Positions 1 to 49,859 of a stretch of 64,000 nt of DNA are shown one piece after another; position 1 is the stretch's first letter, and each line of letters opens with the position of its first letter. A model generated the notes under the pieces. The model saw nothing but the letters and a program-made list of their open reading frames with translations, ran no database searches and was not told where the DNA came from. The stretch lies in the NCBI GenBank assembly GCA_009760855.2, contig WPIO01000133.1, positions 767,001 to 831,000 of the forward strand, read 5' to 3'. The DNA comes from Cristatella mucedo. Taxonomy: Eukaryota; Bryozoa; Phylactolaemata; Cristatellidae. The translations under genes and the position numbers were made by a program.

Positions 1-38071
<38,071 letters not shown>

Positions 38072-40585
38072 AAGTAGCCTGTTTGTCTTTCTGATGAGAA
38101 CTCTTTAGTCTCGGGTCGTGTACGTTGAGCTGCATGGTATCACAGCAGGGCATTGTGTGAGCCTTTCGGCTCCCTATTATTCGGCACTCATAATGCCGGC
38201 AGCCTTTAGTTCGGCCCGGCGATTAGGCGCCCAGCCCTGTTTACATAACGCCCATTGGTGCTTGGCGATCCCATCCAGCATTCACTATGGGCGAAGCTCT
38301 AATCTCCCAGCCTTTATTCAGTTTGAGCTGGGTCAATGATTCGGAGCTGCTCGTGCCCAGAGGTCGCTTGCCTGACCATTCGGCAGCAAGTGCCCGAGGC
38401 CGGAGGGGCGCTGGGCAGAACAAGCAGGCACCGGCACGATTCGTACGCCAGGAGCTCGACAGCTGCTGTCAGCACCTTCAACAGAGGAGGCGGCCAGTCT
38501 CCAGCGACCACCAGGGTTATGCTGGCTAAACCTGGACTCAACAGGTAGGCAAGCGTGCCGATCCGTAGCGTTAAGCGAGGTCGCGGCCTTGAACCGAACA
38601 GAATCGAATCGTTGGCGGTCACAGCCAGCAAGCCGGCTGAAATCGTTCGGCATTTCGGAATATGGTTTCGCTCAAAAGCACGATACATGCTGGCCTTGTT
38701 GTTAGCGGGTCGAAATCGAGTAACTGCATCTGCTCTCTCCATATGACTCCGTTAGACCGTGTATCTTGCATGTATGGTACCCAGGTTTTGTAACACGAAA
38801 GTACCGTATATGCACGTGAGATCCCTGGGTGTGCGGTACCTGGTTACCTGTTTGTGGTAGTTACATGCTTAGCTGTTTGTGGGTACGTGCATACGTCGTA
38901 TACAAACTAAGCATGGCACTTACAGGCGTTCATACCATGCGTTCGTAAATGTGGCAGATCTCGCGATCGCGTTTGACAAGGTCCTAGCGTAGCTCTTTTG
39001 TACCTGAGCATTTAGTGCCTCGCGATGCGTACTTTGAGTGCCTGAGGCTTCATTGCAGTCAGGTAATCAAGCCGTGTTCGCTGAACGATGAATACATAGG
39101 TGAAGTGCATTAGTGTCGCGACAGCGTGTCTTTGGTGTCGTGAGTCCGCGCTTATAGCTTCGAGAACCCTCCCGAACGGGGAATTTGCGAAACGTACCCC
39201 AAAATCTAAAGAAGTGTAGCAGACCTTGACCGCCGATCGTAAAGCTGGCAGTGGAGTCGGCGACCTAGGCGTGCGCCAGCGAATTCTTTCTTGCTTCTCT
39301 TCGGCCGACCTTCAAGAAATCTCGGAGATGGCCCACTGAATTTAACGTGACGTGCGATATTTCGAGCGATGGATACAAGACGCCACGAGAGTGGGGGGGC
39401 CGGCAAGGGGGGAGGAGTCGCTTTCGAAGCTAGCGAGCGCATGCACGTCGATGCGGATGGTAGGGGACTTGTTTGGGTTTATCCATCGAGTGTGGCACAG
39501 AAAATCCGAGCCGGCTACGTGCTCTCGACTAACGAGCTCTCCGCCGAGAGGTGCTAAGATGTAGGAAGGGGGCGGGGCTCGCTCGCTCTCGCTAGCCGCC
39601 GCATAGTCGTCTGCAGAAACGATGGCGACTTTCCGCTGCAGCCAGCGAGGTAGTGGATGCCGCCCTGCGAACCAAGCAGCTGGTGGGGCAAGGGCGCTCG
39701 CTCTGCAGCGGCAGGAACATCGGAAGCGGCAGGAATATCGGAAGCAACGAAGTGGGCGGAAGCGAGAGCGAAGTGGGCGGAGAGTGTCTCCCGGCACTTC
39801 GATAGGTACTCGGCAGCGAGGCTGCCGCTAAGTCAGCTTTCTCCTTCGAGTAGGCGACTGACTCGCTGCGGCGATCGGGTCTGCCAGCGCCGGGCGAGCA
39901 AGCGAGCTCGGAAAGGGAAGGCTAACGATCCAAAGCTTCTGCCTGTGGCTCGTACCGCGAGTCGAACAGAAAAGTTCCCTACCTCATCATCATCATCATC
40001 ATCACCATCGGTGGCGGGGTCCTCTGGGGGCGAACTGGGGGGGGGGGGGTGGAGAAAGGAATTACGATCGTGCTATCCCGCATCGTGACATGGCGGCCAG
40101 AATTGCTTTGCAAGGATGCCTCACAAGTCACGTCGTTGAGCAGCAGCAAACGAAATCGGACGACTCTCCGACGCGACGGTCGGGCTGCTGCAGCCGAAGC
40201 GGCGATAACCGCAGATCCTAGATTTTTTTCAGAGCCGTGCCGCCGCTCGCTCGCTGTTTGGATTGAGCTTCGTGCGCTCTTAGCGCTGCTAAATAAAGCC
40301 GCTCAAGAAAAGAGCACCGTTTCCATGACCACGATCGTCGGCCGAGTCGCCTCACTCCTTCGGCGCTCACGATGCCGATCCGGTATTGACGACTGCGAAA
40401 GCAGCGAAGCTGCGAAAGCGGCGATTTAGCTAGAGGCAACATTGTTAATCATTATCCTTCAACCGAGTCGGTTCTTCGACGTGCGGGTTTTTGAATCGCC
40501 AGCGTTTGACAGACAGACGACAATGCTATTTATTCTCTTTCCTCAAACCTGACGAGGAGCGGCACTCTTCATCAGGTTTCGAAGG
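38072..40585. other. Intergenic DNA, no gene recognised
   Basis: GC-moderate unique sequence with an imperfect inverted repeat (ATGCTTAG..ACAAACTAAGCAT) at about 38867-38918, an (ATC)n run near 39985 and a G-run near 40040. Open frames on both strands lack known motifs. Confidence 0.5.
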
Positions 40586-40915
40586 AAGGAGTCGTTAGGA
40601 CGCGGGTATGAGTCATTAGGACATAGTTAGGAGTCGTTATGACGCAGGAAGGCGTCGTTAGAGCTCAGTAAGAGTCGTTTGGACGCAGGTAGGATTCATT
40701 AGGACGCAGGGATTCATCGTTAGGATGTAGGACGGAATCACTAGGATGCAGTTATGAGTCGTTACGATGCAGGAAGAAGTCATCGGCACACAGGAAGGAG
40801 TCGTGTCAGCACGCAGGGATGAGTCACTAGGACGCACGGAGGAGTTGTTAGGACGCAGGTAGGAGTCGGCGGGATGCAGGTAGGAGTCGTTTGGACTCGG
40901 GGAGGAGTCGGTGAG
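40586..40915. repeat. 20-21-bp minisatellite
   Basis: About 15 degenerate units with core GAGTCGTTAGGACGCAGG. The minus strand gives a repetitive open frame, which is a product of the repeat, not a gene. Confidence 0.9.
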
Positions 40916-42182
40916 GCCCTGGAGAGGCTCGAGACGGCGCCGATATAGGTGAATATATATGGAGGACGCGAAGAAAAACGGAGTCGCTTCAAGTCCGAGG
41001 AGCAAGTCCGAAGACATCCGAGAGCGCTCTTGTAGTCTGAGCCACCGCCTCGCGCATATCCCTCGCCGACGCCGTCGAAGAAAGGGGTGGAGTCTGCCAC
41101 GATTTCGGCCACGAAGTACGGGAGCACGCTGCATCCGTTGCTGCGTACAACTCGGCCGATCGCGCGAAAATTTGAGCTGCATTTTGGCGATGGATGTAGA
41201 ATGCATCCTAAACCTTAGTCTCGACCGATCAGTCATCTGAGCTCGGGATCGAAAGCGCGAAGTCCTATAGGTGACCTCGCTTCGACGAGAATCCTTCCGC
41301 ACGCAAACGGATAACCGCACATCTCGTAGTCGGTATCATAAAAGCTCCTGTCTGGCAAACGTCGGCTGCTGGTCGGCTAATCTTGAGCCTCGATCTCGCC
41401 CTCGTGGCTCTCTTCTCAAGCTCTTTCGAAGCCCTTCGCTCTGCGGCCTATCGATGCTTATCCGCTATGACCGTCGTACGGCTTTTAATGTCCGCTCGCG
41501 GCCGGGACACCGAGTTCGACAGCCTTAGATTCTCGCGGCTGCCCTTTGAAGTTTGTTTACGACCTCGCCCTTCGCTGTATGTTTATTGCTGGCCTCTTCG
41601 ATACTGATATTGTATGCAATGGCCGAGGCAAGCGTGCTAAGACGAAATAGCTAGCCGGCCCGAACGAGGGTGCGTTTGAAATACACCTCTTGAGGCATTC
41701 CCAGACGTGTGGATTTACGTCGGCTGCAGCTCGTTACCGTGTCATTCGTTGGGCTCACTTCCGGCTAGCACGTTCGTCGGGTTAAGAGCTCTTTCTCTTA
41801 CGGAGATTCGCTGTCGTGCCAATCCTGTGCATGCCTGTCGGCTACAAACGCTATGCAGGGAATGTGCCGCCGAAGCGGAAGACGCAGAGCAGACAGAAGC
41901 CGAATGCGACGGCTGATCGTTGAGATGGCCGAACAGTCGGAGAGCTAGTTCTCGACCTTCCGGCTCGAAACTCGGGCGGTCCTCGATCGTCGTCGTGCGT
42001 AAATGGCTGCTTCCGGGCAGCGGCCATCGCGATCGGATTACTAATGGCGGCCTTCGCGTCGAAGCGTTCGTGCGCGTCCACGTCGGCGAGCGAGCGCTTC
42101 AGCTCTTTTGCGGGTTTCGATGTTCGACCGCGACTTACAGCTATGCAGCAGACAGTATGCCAAAGGTCATACAAGAGCCGAG
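40916..42182. other. GC-rich intergenic DNA, no gene recognised
   Basis: CpG-rich unique sequence. No conserved coding block is seen on either strand. Confidence 0.5.
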
Positions 42183-42312
42183 CTGGTTTGGCCCTGTGGT
42201 TAAGGTGCTCGCCACGACCAAAGTCTGGCCGAGGTCGTGGGCTCGAGCCCCGTGGCGTATGTGAAACGCCTGTATACAGATTAAGTTCTCTTGTGGCGCT
42301 ATACAAATTCAT
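42183..42312 (+). mobile_element. SINE-2 (tRNA-derived, LINE-A-like tail)
   Basis: Box A-like TGTGGTTAAGGTGCTCGCC, box B-like GGGCTCGAGCCC at about 42240, then ACGCCTGTATACAGATTAAG, TTCTCTTGTGGCGCTATACA. The 3' half resembles the LINE-A 3' hairpin. Confidence 0.9.
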
Positions 42313-42594
42313 TATGTATATACTTATATGCAAAAGGTATAAGTTCCTCACGGGGCCGAGAGCTACTACAGCTTTTGGCCGCTGGACCCGGAGCTCCGAG
42401 CTTCAGAGCGGAGAGGAGCGGAGCTTCGAGGTTCGAGCCTCGCTGCCTTTCACTTTCCTTGGCCCTGCCCCTTTCACTTCCGCTCTCAGCGTACTTCAAA
42501 CTTACACTAGAAAAAGAATTAGCTGATTTAACGAGCTCACTTGAACAGCGCAGCGGCGTAAGAGCTTTAACGGCTATTGCCACCGCTAGCAGTT

Positions 42595-42683
42595 GGCAAT
42601 AAAGGATCACCTGCTGCAGGATTTGAACCCGCGACCTCGGTCGTGAAGAGCGACCACATTACCTCTTGGACTATCACGGCCCT
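42595..42683 (-). mobile_element. SINE-1-like head, antisense
   Basis: On the minus strand: GGGCCGTGATAGTCCAAGAG, GTAATGTGGTCGCTC, box B GGGTTCAAATCC and CCTTTATTGCC. It has the tRNA-like head and the start of the body only, and is the only SINE-1 on the minus strand here. Confidence 0.8.
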
Positions 42684-43621
42684 TAAATACCCAACTTCTG
42701 CTCAGCCGTCGTCGGTCGGGCCGAGCGTGCACGCGAACGCCGAAAAAGCCTTCAACTTCCGCTCTTAACGTACTTTCCACTTACGAGACCCAACTTCCGC
42801 TTTCAACTACGTCGGTCGGGCCGAGCGTGAGCGAACGCCGCCGTCGGCCGACGAAGGGACTTCAGCCGACCAGCGACGGATGCCGAGACGAAATAGGACG
42901 TGCAAAACCAGACGACTCTACTGGCCGGCAGCCCTAAGTGGGGATGCGTGGGTCGAGTCACCGCCAGGTGACGTTCGCGATGTCTCGAGGTAGCGGACCG
43001 CACAGAGAGTCGCCACCGCCGTAGGTAGGTTGTCTGTAGGTATGTCTCAAGAATCGGCTCGACGAGAGCTAGCGTCTGCCTGGCTCAGAGGTGCACGAGG
43101 CGTTACGACTGCGGCCGCATCCGAACGACGAGCGAACTCGAGCGAGCTGTAAAAACCAAATTGCTGCGCTGCCACGGATGATCACGAGCCTCTCGCACTC
43201 GCGCGAGCTGATGATAGCGCCCGATTAATTTCGCCTGGGAGTTTCGTGACGACGCGAGCAGGCAGCGGCCAGGCGACTGTCTGCAGGCGAGCGCGAGTGC
43301 AGAGCCGTCGCCATTTCTCCCCCCCCCCCCCAAGCGGGCTGCAGCCGCTGGCGAGTCTGCATTGCCGCCGTCGCCGCGGGCCGTCGACACCACAGGCCGC
43401 CGTCGGAAAGCGAAAGACGAGAGCGAGGCGCGCTTTTCTCGTTGTCGGCGTCAGCAGCATTAAAAAAAGCTTTGCCGCAATCGCGGGCGTCGAGCGCCTG
43501 ACTCCACAGCTCGATAGGGCGTGCCGCTATTTCGCGGCTGGCTCTTTTCGGAATCCTGACGTTCGAGCGAACTGAGGCGCGATTTCAGCAGCGATAATAC
43601 GCCACGCCAGCAGGAGAATAT
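42684..43621. other. CpG-rich DNA, no gene recognised
   Basis: GC-rich, with a C-run at about 43318-43331. No convincing exon. Confidence 0.5.
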
Positions 43622-43735
43622 ATGTCGTTGCCTAAGAATTGTGGAAGTGACTTCCGCAGTGCAGGACCTAGACAACAAAAGCTTCTGTCGCGGACGGTCT
43701 TAAAGCATAGGAAAGGAGATGCTGATTTATGGCGG
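43622..43735 (-). mobile_element. LINE-B internal fragment
   Basis: The sequence resembles the antisense of the LINE-B segment coding RSFSCAGPRLWNSLPQFLR (TTGTGGAAGTGACTTCCGCA, AAGCTTCTGTCGC). A further piece of the same type (GGGCACGAGAAGGCTGAAGC) sits at 44165-44203, so one old copy seems split by about 430 bases that include a SINE-2. Confidence 0.75.
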
Positions 43736-43754
43736 AAGCCAGATGATGCTAAGC

Positions 43755-43888
43755 TGATAGGGCCCAGTGGTTAAGGCGCTCGCCCCGAGCAAGGTCTGTG
43801 CCGAGGTCGTGGGCTCGAGCCCTGCGGTGTATGTGAAGCACCTGAATAGAGAAGAAGTTCTGTTAAGGCGCTATACAAATGAATCATA
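43755..43888 (+). mobile_element. SINE-2 (tRNA-derived)
   Basis: CAGTGGTTAAGGCGCTCGCC (box A side), GTGGGCTCGAGCCCTGCGG (box B) and the LINE-A-like tail GGCGCTATACAAATGAATC. Confidence 0.9.
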
Positions 43889-44118
43889 TATGCAGCTAGT
43901 GGCCAGATAATGAAGCCTGCCTTGCGGACATCAGCATTGTGCGGAAACGGAACGGACGGCACTTCGGCGGCTGTTCGTCTATGACGCCATTTCCGGGTCG
44001 GAAGCCGTTCAGTCTCTGCTCCTGAACCGGGAGTCGCGGGTAGTCCCCCCTGGCTCAGGCAGGCCAGGGCTCCTCCAGCTGATGTACCATCTCATTTTAT
44101 ATTATTTAATAAACAAGT

Positions 44119-44119
<1 letters not shown>

Positions 44120-44158
<39 letters not shown>
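44120..44158. repeat. (TA)n-(GA)n microsatellite
   Basis: About 10 TA units followed by about 10 GA units. Confidence 0.95.
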
Positions 44159-44203
44159 TTTTTTCCATAGAGGGCACGAGAAGGCTGAAGCTGGTGCAGC
44201 AGT

Positions 44204-44905
44204 AATGTAATGTAATGTATCTCCGTCAGTAACTCCACAAAGTCATAAAGACCATGTGGGTGTTACGCAGGAGAGTTTTGTATAGCGCACTCACAGCCTA
44301 AGCGGCTTTCGGTACGCATTCGGTACCCAACAGACTTCGTCTCACGCAACAAAGAGAAAGTTGGAAACATAGCAGAGTCAGGAGAGCAGCTGAGGTTGTG
44401 AGTAGCATGGAAGTAGCAGCTCAGGACCGCTGAAAAGGACGAGCCATAGTCAGCAGTAAGAGAGTAGTTGTCGTTGCGTAAGAATTGTGGAAGCGAGTTC
44501 CACAGTCTAGGACCTGCACAGCTAAAGCTTCTGTCACCAACGGTCTTTAAGCGGAGGAATGGAACAGCTAATTTATTGTCCACACAGGACCTGAGAGTGA
44601 GAACAGGCTGAAACTGATGCAGCAGTTCAGCTAGGTATGAAGGAGCCAAGCCGTGGCGGGCCTTGTGGGTCAGCGTAAGAACTTTGCTCTGTATCCTTTG
44701 CTCAACCGGAAACCATTCTAGCTCTTTCAGCAAAGGAGAAACGTGCTCAAACCGCTGGGACTTGAAAACCAGCCTTGCAGCCATATTCATAGTCCGCTGT
44801 AGTGGCATAATAGCTTTCTTTGGTAGCCCAGCCAAAAGGGAATTACAATAATCAGTACAGCTAGGTATGAAGGAGCCAAGCCTTGCATGCATCTATCGTC
44901 TGCCG
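44204..44905 (-). mobile_element. LINE-B 3' fragment, longest open frame
   Basis: A minus-strand frame of about 209 codons: [71 protein letters not shown], ending RTESRLGCECAIQNSPA. The (ATTAC)n tail is at 44204-44220. The 5' end repeats a short piece (GCTAGGTATGAAGGAGCCAA) at 44630 and 44860, a sign of rearrangement. Confidence 0.93.
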
Positions 44906-45446
44906 CAGTAAATGATTCTCAGTGTAAGTTACAGCGTTAGCTAGAAAAAATTCCTTACACTTTTCTGTTAATATCTATCAGAGAGCTAGCCAGCAGTTTG
45001 CTGAAGAGGTGCCGTCTCGCTCCGAAATGTGTGTCCAAGGAGTGTCGCAATTAGTAACATCGACCGAGATCTAAGTTCAATGACCTGTTAATGGATCACC
45101 CTCCGCCGGACTTCTATCTCACTGTTTCAGCGTCCAGCAGTAGTGCTCCGGCGACCGAGCACCATAGACACATTTAACCAAACGGATGAAGTGACGTAAG
45201 CAGTCAAGGCAGCCCAAACCGTCAGCCAAAGAGCAGGGCCGGGCGCTCTGCCCGGGCTGCCCGACCTATCAGGAAGTGCCTCTGGAACCATTTCACTGAT
45301 ATCGAACATACTTTCTAGGTCTTTCCTTCAAATTGCTGGACAGACCTTGGATGAAGGTCTGTCTGTCTTTGTCGTCGATAGATTTTTTGCCAAAGTTGAC
45401 ATTGTCAGGCATTGTCTGGTCATCAAAATGCTAAACCGGTGGAGAA
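44906..45446. other. Intergenic DNA, no feature recognised
   Basis: Unique-looking sequence; no coding motif or repeat. Confidence 0.5.
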
Positions 45447-45668
45447 TAATCCGCCTTCCTGAGAGTACTCCACTTAACTGAGAATATTCCGGCCACCTGA
45501 AAGTATTCCGTCTGTCTGAGAATACTCCGCCTGCTTGAAAATATTCCGTCAACCTGAAGATAATACCGCCTACCTGAGAACATTCTGCCTACTTGTGAAC
45601 ATTCCGACGACCTGAGAATATTCTGCCTACCTGAAAGTATTCCGCCTATCTGAGAATATTCCGCCTAG
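45447..45668. repeat. 20-bp minisatellite
   Basis: About 11 degenerate units with core CCTGAGAATATTCCGCCTAC. The period is like that of the array at 40586 but the sequence differs. Confidence 0.92.
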
Positions 45669-46621
45669 CTACGCTGTTCTTCTGCCAAGCGGGCCGTGTA
45701 CGGGGGGGGGCTGTGCACGTCTAGGGACGATTGAGATTAATGTCTGGGGACTTCCGCTTCCCAATCATCACCTCACCTCCATGGTCCTTGCAATTAGCAT
45801 CACAAAATTCCAAGTGGGCATACAGCGATTCTGTAGGCAGCCATCATGGATGGGCAAATATGCCTGAAGCCTCGAAGGCTCGTAGGAAACTGCTCGCATC
45901 CGCTTACGGGTGCACAGAGCGGAGCAAATTTGTTGTAGCAGGACTTCGCTGCACGGCGTAGTGCGCTTTTTCGTAGACGGATGCACCAAAGAATCAGATT
46001 CCATTTAGCCTACAGCAAAGCTAGCTATCGTCGATATTGCGAAATCATTTTGAAATTAAGTTATTTTTCTTATCAGAAGAGCTGTCATTCGTGTTTTAAT
46101 AATGCGAGTTTTACTAATGCGTGGAAATGACTGGTGCACAATCAAGTTTTTACTCCGACTTTGAGTAAATCATTTAAAACAACCAAATTGGTCTCCCTCC
46201 ATCATATTGGTTGTGTGAAGACGGAAGACATTGTTTTCATGGAAATTTTCCTGGGCATCAAGTGTATATTCCTGGCATCTGACAGACTGCTTTTTTTGGC
46301 ACTCTACGCAAGAGCCCAGGCAGTGAAAGAAAAGCTGACCTGCCGTGGCGGCCATTCTGGAATACGTAACGAGACTCGGTTCCATATCGCGTTTATTACC
46401 AAGTCTTGTGTGAATTATTTACTTTTAACGCCGGGATGCACCATTTTGAGACTTGCGGTGTACTCAGATGTTCACTCTGATGACTTTGGCCAAGCTTTAT
46501 ATAAAAACAACAACATCGGCGTCCTTTCAGCAGCCGAACTACTGAACTAGGTAATAGAACTCGGCTCAGAGGTTGACTTGACGACGTCAATACATCTACA
46601 AGTACTTTGAGTGCCAAGACT
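45669..46621. other. Intergenic DNA, no gene assigned
   Basis: It carries a 138-codon frame on + (46134-46550) and smaller ones, without recognised domains. Confidence 0.45.
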
Positions 46622-47145
46622 AATAATAACAATAATATAATAATAATGCACTTGATAAAGCGCCCTCAGAGAACTTAATCTCTTTCTAGGCGCTTTACAT
46701 TTGCTGCAAAGGGAAACGCGATTGAATGGTGAGAAATATCATGCTTAATGAACAACATGAATAACATGATGGTTAGGGATGACATGCACAGGGTCAGCAT
46801 GCAATTGTGGTTAGTGGCAGCATGCACAGTGTCAGCACGCATAAGCACATCAAGGACGAATCACAGGGACCCACTAAATGCTGTCCTAAATAGGTGTGTT
46901 TTTAAGTTCCTTTTAAATGTGTCAGGTCAGGGGATGTTCTTACGCAGGTCGGGAGAGAGTTCCAGGCTTTGGTAGCATACGAACTAAATGCACGGTCTCC
47001 AAAGGATTTAAGGTTTGTACGAGGTATTTGTAGACTGTTGGATTCCGAAAAGCGGGTGGTACGATGCTTGGCCTGATGGGGTAGTATATCTGACAGATAG
47101 GCTGGAGCCATAGAATAAAGGGACCTGAAGGTGAGTGAGAGAACC
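46622..47145 (-). mobile_element. LINE-A 3' fragment
   Basis: (AAT)n tail at 46622-46645, hairpin at about 46660-46700, and the SNSLQIPRTNLKSFGDRAFS block on minus. It is truncated upstream where a LINE-B begins. Confidence 0.92.
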
Positions 47146-47154
47146 TTGAATAGA

Positions 47155-47620
47155 CGAATCTTGCATGAGCCATAAAGACTATGTGGGTGTTATGAAGGAG
47201 AGTTTTGTATGCGCACTCACAGCCTAAGCGGTTTTTGGTACGCATACGGCAGCCAACAGACTTCATCTCGCGCAACAAAGAGAAAGTGGGAAGCATAGCA
47301 GAGTCAGAAGAGCAGTTGAGGTAGTGAGTAGCATGAAAGTAGCAGCTCAGGACCGCTGTGGATGTGCCGCAGTCAGCAGCAGCCACCTAGTTGTCGTGGA
47401 GTAAGAATTGTGAAAGTGAGCTCCGCAGCCTAGCACGTGCAGAACAAAAGCTTCTGTCGCCAACGGTCATTAAGCGGAGGAATGGAACAGTTAATTTATT
47501 GTCCATACCGGACCTGAGGGCACGAGGAGGCTGAAACTGGTGCAGCAGTTCAACTAGGTATGAAGGAGCCAAGCCATGGAGGGCCTTGTGGGTCAGCATA
47601 AGAACTTTCTCTTCCTCTCT
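47155..47620 (-). mobile_element. LINE-B fragment next to LINE-A
   Basis: Minus strand: ALHGLAPSYLVELLHQFQPP, FLRLMTVGDRSF and the frameshifted TFSLLREMKSVGCRMRTKNR. The typical 3' tail is absent: it starts at CATAAAGACTATGTGGG, directly after the LINE-A break, so the two are fused by insertion or deletion. Confidence 0.88.
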
Positions 47621-47643
47621 CTCCCTCCCTCTCTAACCATGTA

Positions 47644-47674
<31 letters not shown>

Positions 47675-47681
47675 ACATATA

Positions 47682-47814
47682 ATTCATTTGTATAGCGCCC
47701 TGAGAGAACTTAAGTCTCTATTCAGGTGCTTCATAAACGCAACGGGACTCGAATCCAGGACCTCGGCCAGACCGTGGTCGGGGCGAGTACTTAACCACTA
47801 GGCCAAACCGGAGC
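47682..47814 (-). mobile_element. SINE-2 antisense
   Basis: TTCATTTGTATAGCGCCCTG (3' tail), GGGACTCGAATCCAGGACC (box B, one change) and CTTAACCACTAGGCC (box A side). A (TA)n tract (47645-47676) precedes the 3' end. Confidence 0.92.
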
Positions 47815-48329
47815 GGATGACGAATTCGCATTGTGACGCAGCCGCGGCCATTGCCGGCGACGCGGTCGCGAGGCCACGCTGCCCGCGCGGCTTCGCCGCG
47901 TTAGAGCAGCGAGTCGCCGGCTCCGAGCGCCAAGCCGTCTCTCGGCAGAGCTGCTCCGGTGCACCGCGCTCTTCCGGAGTCGGTGCTTGCGTCCGAGGTC
48001 CGAGTCAGTGCCGGCGTCCGAAGAGCGCGCCGAGTGCATGGCGGGCAGCAGCGTGGGCGCAGCGTAATCGAGTTAGGTGCGTGCGCTGGCTGGACAGCGC
48101 GGCCGCCGCAATAGGCGGCTGCGAGGCGAGTGCACGTAGCGGCAGCGAGCGGTGACCCGGGAGACGCGGTTCGTCCGCCGCTCGCTCCAGCGTCGCCGGT
48201 GCGGCGGCCCGCCGTCGAGCGGCCGTCGATCGGCGGCGGCGGCGGCCGTATTAATCGGACGTGCTGTCCCCTACTGCATTGTCGCAGCGCCGGAGATATT
48301 GAACGGCCACCCGACGGGTAAAAAGAAAA
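47815..48329. other. CpG-rich block
   Basis: Strongly GC- and CpG-rich DNA between two SINE-2 copies. It could be promoter-like, but I see no exon. Confidence 0.4.
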
Positions 48330-48455
48330 TAACTCATTTGTATAGCGCCACAAGAGAACTTAATCTCTATCCAGGCGCTTCACATATTCCTCGGGGCTCG
48401 AGCCCACGACCTCGGCCAGACCTTGGTCGGGGCGGCGCACCTGAACTACTTGGCC
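48330..48455 (-). mobile_element. SINE-2 antisense
   Basis: Clean copy: CTCATTTGTATAGCGCCACA, AGAGAACTTAATCTCTATCC, GGGGCTCGAGCCCACGACC. Its 3' tail gives the best match to the LINE-A hairpin. Confidence 0.93.
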
Positions 48456-49392
48456 GAAGAACAGTGAAAGGGCTTCGGACGCCGGGCTTCGGACGCGGCG
48501 GCGTGAGTTCATGCGTCCGACTCCGCGTCAGTATCGAGGCGTCAGTCGTTGCAGGCTAGTTTCACCCTCGTCATCTGCTGAGCCGAGCCGAGCCATTCCG
48601 CTGTGCAAGAGCGTCGACGGAGAGGTTAGACGGCCGGGTGGCGCTAGGAGCTGAAATCCGGGCATCGCCCGGAGCTCGCTCCGAGTGCGCTCGCACCCCG
48701 CGGCGGCTCGCTCGGAGCGCGCTCCGGGCGACCCGCCGCGGGCGACGCGGTGGGTGGGCGACGGCGGCGGCGAAGATACTGGGTCGCCTAATCAGAAACG
48801 GCACCTCTGCAGACTTGCAGACTGTTCGCATTACGTTCGGTCGCTGCACCGAGTCCGCACGCCATTCGCCGTCCGACGTTTTCTTTAGTTTGACTCCCAC
48901 CCCGCACCCGACAGCTCGTCGCCCGCCTCACAATTACCAGTGCGCAGTGCGCCCACGCCGAGCGCCGTCTCGGTCGACTGAGATCTGCGAGCCGCTCTCG
49001 CGTGCGTCGGGTGCGTAGCGCGCGCTGCGCACGTTTTCGCCCGCAGCCGCCGCCGCGTTGTCTGCCTCTCTGCGGCGCTCTGGCGGACGCCGTGTAGCGC
49101 GAGGCGTCGCAGAGCTGTCGCGGCGTGACTCGCCTCGTGTCGACGCCTTGGCAGTCCTGCCGCCTCTGCCGCCCATAGGAAGTGGCGGCGGAACCCGATG
49201 CAGCCGAGTCCGCAGCGTCCACTGACGACCGCCGCGTTTGCTTCTGCGCGTGGAACTTGACAAAGCGAGAAAGACTGAGCGGGTGCGACGCAGGACGAGC
49301 AGCAGCGGAGAGAGTTTGGCGCAGCTCTCGCTAAGCAGAGCCTAAGCGACTGTCTATGCGTATGCGTGTACTGACCTATCCTACACCGCGGG
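48456..49392. other. CpG-rich block, no gene recognised
   Basis: GC-rich with CTCCG/CGGAG-type inverted motifs (48665-48735). Long open frames on both strands reflect composition. Confidence 0.45.
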
Positions 49393-49785
<393 letters not shown>

Positions 49786-49859
49786 CGGCGCAGCCGAGTG
49801 AGAAGAACAGCGGTCAAGGAAGTGACGTAGCTTTGGCGTAGCCCCGCACGACGGGCAGG

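Noticed and set aside
40658-41320. 220-codon minus-strand frame with repeated Pro/Ser/Cys/Val units
   Set aside because: The repeats are the 20-21-bp minisatellite read in frame; no signal peptide, domain or splice context supports a gene.
45731-45961. Cys-rich transposon-type domain (GCTERSK..AGLRCTA)
   Set aside because: It faintly resembles Cys-rich modules in some mobile-element proteins, but key Cys are missing and stop codons follow; too little to call.
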